DNA of 8,774 nucleotides from Planctomycetota bacterium (GTDB lineage Bacteria; Planctomycetota; Phycisphaerae; Sedimentisphaerales; SG8-4), in NCBI GenBank assembly GCA_030607345.1, contig JAUWKC010000046.1, forward strand, positions 1 to 8,774, read 5' to 3'. A program made the translations under genes and the position numbers. The notes under the pieces are model-generated. The model was given only the letters and a program-made list of their open reading frames with translations. It was not told the origin of the DNA and searched no databases. Shown here in pieces: positions 6,782-8,774 of the stretch; position 1 is the first letter of the stretch; each line of letters starts with the position of its first letter.

Positions 6782-7924
6782 ATGGTGCGGGATTTCCAGG
6801 CTGCAGAAAAAGTGTATCCAAGCGAGAATCTCGGAAAACTAAGCCTGCTGGACATGCTGAAGTATTTTGAGCAGCGCGGCGCCATGCGCGTGTCGGACCT
6901 GCATATCAAGGTGGGTACGCCGCCTGCCTACCGTGTGGACGGCAACCTGGTAAGACTCAAGGGCCTGAAAGTCACACCGGAAACCGCAAAGCAGCTTATC
7001 TATCCGCTCCTGAGCGACTCAAACTTAAAGAAGCTGCAAAAAAACTACAGCGTCGACTGTTCGTACAGGCTCGGCTCACTGCAGTTTCGAATAAACGTCT
7101 TTATGGAAAACGACGGAGTCTGCGCCGCGATTCGAGCGCTGTCTCTTGATATTCCGAAGATAGAAGATATCGGTTTTCCCAATAATACCTGGCAGGACAT
7201 CATCGAACGCAAGCAGGGCCTTGTGCTGCTGACGGGCATTACCGGCGCCGGCAAATCCACGACCATTGCCTCGCTTATCGACCGAATCACTGAAAAAACC
7301 GCCTGCCGAATCATAACCGTCGAGGACCCCATCGAATATATTTTTCAACAGAAGTATTCTATGATTTCCCAGCGTGAGGTCGGAAGGGATGTCAAATCCT
7401 TCGTGGACGGTCTGAGGGCCATGCTCCGCGAGGACCCCGATATAATATTCGTCGGCGAGATGCGTGACCCGGAGACGATATCTATGACGCTTATGGCGGC
7501 AGAGACGGGCCACCTGGTCTTTTCGACGCTGCACACGAGAGACGTTACCGGCACGGTGACGCGTATACTCGATTATTTCCCGTCCGGAAGGCAAGGCGAA
7601 GTCAGAAACCAGATGTCACTCGGACTGCGATACATAGTCAGTCAGAAACTCATCCCGAGAAAAGACGGCGAGGGCCGGCTGGTTGCGATGGAAATTCTGA
7701 ACAACAACTACGCCTGCGCGAACCTGATACGTACGGGCAAAACAGAGCAACTGTATTCACAACTTCAGACAAGAACGCAAAACAAGCCCGGCGAAAAGAT
7801 GATAACCATGGAAAAGCACCTGGCGATGCTGGTAAAAGCCGGCAAGGTGGACTTGCTCGAAGCCAAGAAATGGGCCAACAATATCGGCTGCTTCGTTGAC
7901 TGTATGAAGCAGGTCAATCTATGA
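6782..7924 (+). CDS. pilT: PilT-type type IV pilus retraction ATPase
   Basis: A 380-residue cytoplasmic hexameric ATPase of the PilT/GspE secretion superfamily, expected to power pilus retraction and twitching motility. The N-terminal domain has SDLHIKVGTPPAYRVDG (38-54), the usual PilT opening; the long PilB extension domain is absent, which favours PilT or PilU over the extension ATPase. The ATPase core is complete: Walker A GITGAGKST (152-160, K158), Asp box RIITVEDPIEY (176-186), Walker B with E226 in IIFVGEMRDP, and His box TGHLVFSTLHT (242-252, H244 and H251). In the C-terminal domain the conserved AIRNLIRE motif reads ACANLIRT (311-318), an unusual change. The ATG at 6782 is chosen for its GGAGG Shine-Dalgarno; starting at 6749 would add 11 residues. 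The stop overlaps the next start by 4 bp. No pilin or PilC gene is visible here, and distant pilus genes are presumed. PilU is the main alternative. Confidence 0.92.
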   Translation: MVRDFQAAEKVYPSENLGKLSLLDMLKYFEQRGAMRVSDLHIKVGTPPAYRVDGNLVRLKGLKVTPETAKQLIYPLLSDSNLKKLQKNYSVDCSYRLGSLQFRINVFMENDGVCAAIRALSLDIPKIEDIGFPNNTWQDIIERKQGLVLLTGITGAGKSTTIASLIDRITEKTACRIITVEDPIEYIFQQKYSMISQREVGRDVKSFVDGLRAMLREDPDIIFVGEMRDPETISMTLMAAETGHLVFSTLHTRDVTGTVTRILDYFPSGRQGEVRNQMSLGLRYIVSQKLIPRKDGEGRLVAMEILNNNYACANLIRTGKTEQLYSQLQTRTQNKPGEKMITMEKHLAMLVKAGKVDLLEAKKWANNIGCFVDCMKQVNL

Positions 7925-8774
7925 CAATCCAGTTCAATTGTCCCAACTGCGATGAGTTAATCGCGTTTGACAGCAAACACATCGGCAAGCGTGCGCGTTG
8001 TTTGTCGTGCGGCCAGATTCTCATAATCCCGGCGAAGGATTACGAAAAGGCGCAGAAAATCGAGGTGGAAGTCAAACAGGCCGAACCGCTGGGCGGTTTT
8101 TACCGGGCCGTATTCGCCGACAGTTGGAAACTTTTTGTTGAGCGCGAAAACGTCACTTCGCTGGTCTTTGTTGCTGCCGCGGTGTGTTTCAAATTCTTTC
8201 TTGCCAGGGGAATCTGCTGTGTAAACTACCTGACCTCTACGGTCGTCTGGGGCTTACTGTTCGGGTTCTATCTCAACATCATTTACGAGGCTGCTTTCGG
8301 TGTGGATAAGCTGCCCGAAATCCATCTTGGAACAGGCTTCACTTTGTTCTGGTATATCGTCAAACCCTTTTTCACTTTTTTCATCACCTTGTTTGTCGTA
8401 TGGCTGCCGTTCATAGTTACGCTGGCGCTACTTGAGAACAAAGGCATCGGCTACGAAAGTATGTGGCGGCTGGAATTTGGTCCGCGGCTGCTTTTGCAGA
8501 TATTTTTTATTGTCGGTTTGTTCTTTTTTCCGATGGCGATATTGACGACCTCGGTCGGCAGGGACATTACACTGTTAAGGCCGGATTATCTTTTCAGACC
8601 AATACGCAGCGCTTTTGGGCCCTACACGGTCACCTTCTGCCTGCTGGTTGTTTTCGGCGTACTCGAGTCGCAGAGCGGGCAATATGCAGGTGCAAGTCTG
8701 GCGGTAACAATGGCGTATCTGGGGATGAACCTGGTCGGACAGGTTATCGCTATAATGGCAATGCGCTCAATCGG
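7921..8774 (+). CDS. Zinc-ribbon multi-pass membrane protein of unknown function (partial)
   Basis: The frame stays open to the window edge: 284 codons visible, C-terminus missing. The N-terminus is a small zinc ribbon with CPNC (7-10) and CLSC (27-30), of the MJ0042 type often fused to unrelated domains in Planctomycetota. After a charged stretch (about 38-76) come about six hydrophobic segments: 78-98, 104-124, 142-171, 190-208, 235-249 and 256-281. Segments two to four are rich in aromatic residues. There is no signal peptide, so the ribbon is probably cytoplasmic and the first segment acts as a signal anchor. I recognise no catalytic motif or transporter family. The ATG overlaps the pilT stop as ATGA, so translation is probably coupled to pilT and a link to pilus function is plausible but unproven. 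It could equally be an unrelated membrane protein carried in the same transcript. Confidence 0.85.
   Translation, partial: MTIQFNCPNCDELIAFDSKHIGKRARCLSCGQILIIPAKDYEKAQKIEVEVKQAEPLGGFYRAVFADSWKLFVERENVTSLVFVAAAVCFKFFLARGICCVNYLTSTVVWGLLFGFYLNIIYEAAFGVDKLPEIHLGTGFTLFWYIVKPFFTFFITLFVVWLPFIVTLALLENKGIGYESMWRLEFGPRLLLQIFFIVGLFFFPMAILTTSVGRDITLLRPDYLFRPIRSAFGPYTVTFCLLVVFGVLESQSGQYAGASLAVTMAYLGMNLVGQVIAIMAMRSI

Noticed and set aside
7076..7594. 172-residue minus-strand ORF
   Set aside because: Antisense to the pilT ATPase core, which has all its nucleotide-binding motifs in the plus frame.

Overview
The window looks like a chromosomal stretch of a Gram-negative (diderm) bacterium. The outer-membrane LPS-assembly protein, the type IV pilus ATPase and Sec signal peptides all support this. 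The long N-terminal extension on the S41 protease and the pairing of a CxxC...CxxC zinc ribbon with a polytopic membrane protein resemble Planctomycetota (Phycisphaerae-like) genomes, but that placement is an inference from style and not a proof. No rRNA, tRNA, CRISPR array, insertion sequence or phage gene was seen.

The left two thirds (1-6197) is a minus-strand block read right to left: an LptD-like outer-membrane protein with a duplicated OstA-like N-terminal region (6197-3225), a class II fructose-bisphosphate aldolase (3110-2160), and a secreted or membrane-anchored PDZ/S41 C-terminal processing protease (2102 to beyond base 1, cut by the window edge). Gaps are 114 and 57 bp. The 114-bp gap has its own likely promoter, whose extended -10 element uses the lptD stop codon, followed by a leader with two stem-loops ahead of a strong ribosome binding site. 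The aldolase may therefore be transcribed both with lptD and separately.

The right third (6387-8774) is on the plus strand: a 92-residue helical protein of unknown function, a PilT-type retraction ATPase (6782-7924), and a zinc-ribbon multi-pass membrane protein that overlaps the pilT stop by 4 bp and runs off the window. A divergent promoter region at about 6257-6341 separates the two blocks. It carries a sigma70-like promoter facing each way and a small palindrome between their -35 boxes. A further extended -10 promoter lies just upstream of pilT.

Functionally the left block combines outer-membrane biogenesis, periplasmic proteolysis and central carbon metabolism. The right block concerns type IV pilus retraction plus an uncharacterised membrane partner. 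Most of the content is recognisable housekeeping. The less ordinary points are the structured aldolase leader, the duplicated LptD N-terminus, the large helical extension of the protease, the altered AIRNLIRE motif in PilT, and the translationally coupled zinc-ribbon membrane protein.
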